Shown here: positions 13,974-14,645 of the stretch, piece by piece
Layout of the letters: each line of letters begins with the position of its first letter
How positions within the stretch are numbered: the stretch's first letter is position 1
Assembly (NCBI GenBank): GCA_016875155.1
Contig: VGSD01000012.1
Span: forward strand, 1-14,645
Reading direction: 5' to 3'
Source: Deltaproteobacteria bacterium
GTDB lineage: Bacteria > Desulfobacterota > BSN033 > UBA1163
Length of the DNA: 14,645 bases
Notes under the pieces: model-generated
Database searches by the model: none
Seen by the model: only the letters and a program-made list of their open reading frames with translations
Told to the model about the DNA's origin: nothing
Position numbers and translations under genes: made by a program

Positions 13974-14645
13974 ATGGTTATTTTGATGAAAGAGCGTATC
14001 TCAGAATCTGGAGTTATTGAAGACCAAGAATTAGCCGAGTATTACAGCCTCATGGCGAAGAAGCACATGAGGATTCCGTGCCAACGGGTGCTCAGCCGGA
14101 TAAAGGGAAAAGGGATTCATCAAGGAAGTTGCCTTGATGTTGGAACCGGCCCAGGAATCTTTCCCATCTTCTTATCGAAGGCGCTTCCGGAAATCCAATT
14201 TAAAGCGATTGATCTCTCTTCCGTGATGGTCGATATCGCCCGGAAAAATGCGATTGAAGCGGGCACAATAGAAAAGATTGATTTTCAGGTGGGATCTGCT
14301 TATTCGCTTCCCTGCGATGATCATTCTCTTGACCTCCTGCTCTGCATCAATACGCTTCATCATCTGGATCGTCCTGCTGACTTCTTCAATGAAGTGGCGC
14401 GGACATTGAAGCCAGAAGGGAGCTTTGTTATAGTTGATTTCCACAGGGACGCTTCTTTTATCTGGATAGGGCTCTTTAATCTCTTTTGGAAATTGTTCTT
14501 CGGAAAACATCCAAAAGCCAAAGAAGGTTTTATCGAATCGGTCAATTCCTCCTATACACTGGAAGAATGCCGAGCCTTTTTAAATCAATCGAAATTAAGA
14601 AACTGGAAACTTTATACCCGCACCATTGAGATGTGGATCGAAACC
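13974..14645 (+). CDS. Class I SAM-dependent methyltransferase (runs off window)
   Basis: An open frame of 224 codons from ATG 13974 reaches the window end without a stop. Motif I is LDVGTGPGIFP (54-64), followed by an acidic residue at the end of strand 2 (AIDLSSVMVDIARKNA), motif for strand 3 (IDFQVGSAYSLPC), motif II/post-I DHSLDLLLCINTLHHL, and EVARTLKPEGSFVIVD as motif III. The downstream stretch, FIWIGLFNLFWKLFFGK, is hydrophobic and may form a substrate or membrane-contact surface, suggesting a lipid or lipophilic substrate. A second ATG at 13986 is possible. On the same strand as the FabZ-like gene but separated by the AT-rich minus-strand block, it may belong to the same lipid pathway. 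The substrate is unknown. Confidence 0.88.
   Translation, partial: MVILMKERISESGVIEDQELAEYYSLMAKKHMRIPCQRVLSRIKGKGIHQGSCLDVGTGPGIFPIFLSKALPEIQFKAIDLSSVMVDIARKNAIEAGTIEKIDFQVGSAYSLPCDDHSLDLLLCINTLHHLDRPADFFNEVARTLKPEGSFVIVDFHRDASFIWIGLFNLFWKLFFGKHPKAKEGFIESVNSSYTLEECRAFLNQSKLRNWKLYTRTIEMWIET

Noticed and set aside
1..14645. CRISPR array or rRNA/tRNA genes
   Set aside because: No regularly spaced repeats, and no conserved structural RNA sequence was seen on either strand.

Overview
The window looks like a chromosomal segment of a Gram-negative anaerobe, probably of the Desulfobacterota (old Deltaproteobacteria) or a relative. This is inferred from the pairing of a CcsA/CcsB-type (System II) cytochrome c assembly gene with hemA, from a sigma-70 with a long charged insert, and from the many short intergenic palindromes. 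No rRNA, tRNA or CRISPR array was seen.

Left part (1-4136, minus strand). A compact set ccsA - hemA - galT reads leftward and leaves the window inside galT. It is preceded by a cobalamin-binding-type radical SAM gene that ends in a clear Rho-independent terminator. The hemA stop and galT start are one base apart, so galT occupies the place where hemC is often found.

Middle (4179-8222). A self-contained REP-associated tyrosine transposase (RAYT) element sits 7 bp beyond the rpoD stop. It has a 28-bp perfect inverted repeat at its two ends, and the left repeat supplies the -35 box of a near-consensus promoter for the transposase. rpoD follows on the minus strand with its own promoter and a structured, terminator-like leader. 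Next comes a small QueG-like double [4Fe-4S] protein. A 322-bp divergent intergenic region then holds TCGA-rich palindromes and a dyad at the likely acyl-CoA dehydrogenase promoter.

Right part, plus strand (8223-11778 and 13974-14645). An acyl-CoA dehydrogenase of the isovaleryl/long-chain active-site type is followed by a ketosynthase-like protein that keeps the nucleophilic Cys but has lost both catalytic His residues. Then come a small multi-pass membrane protein, a FabZ-like dehydratase and, further on, a class I SAM methyltransferase cut by the window end. Together they suggest a specialised fatty-acid or polyene-like lipid pathway that continues to the right.

Right part, minus strand (11775-13650). 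Between fabZ and the methyltransferase lies an AT-rich accessory block in the opposite orientation. It encodes a Cys-rich DUF3795-like protein, a two-gene module (putative BECR-fold nuclease overlapping a DUF2283 protein) with a dyad just upstream, a secreted protein of unknown function, and a possible 39-residue small ORF with an unusually strong Shine-Dalgarno sequence. It looks like a later insertion into the lipid locus.
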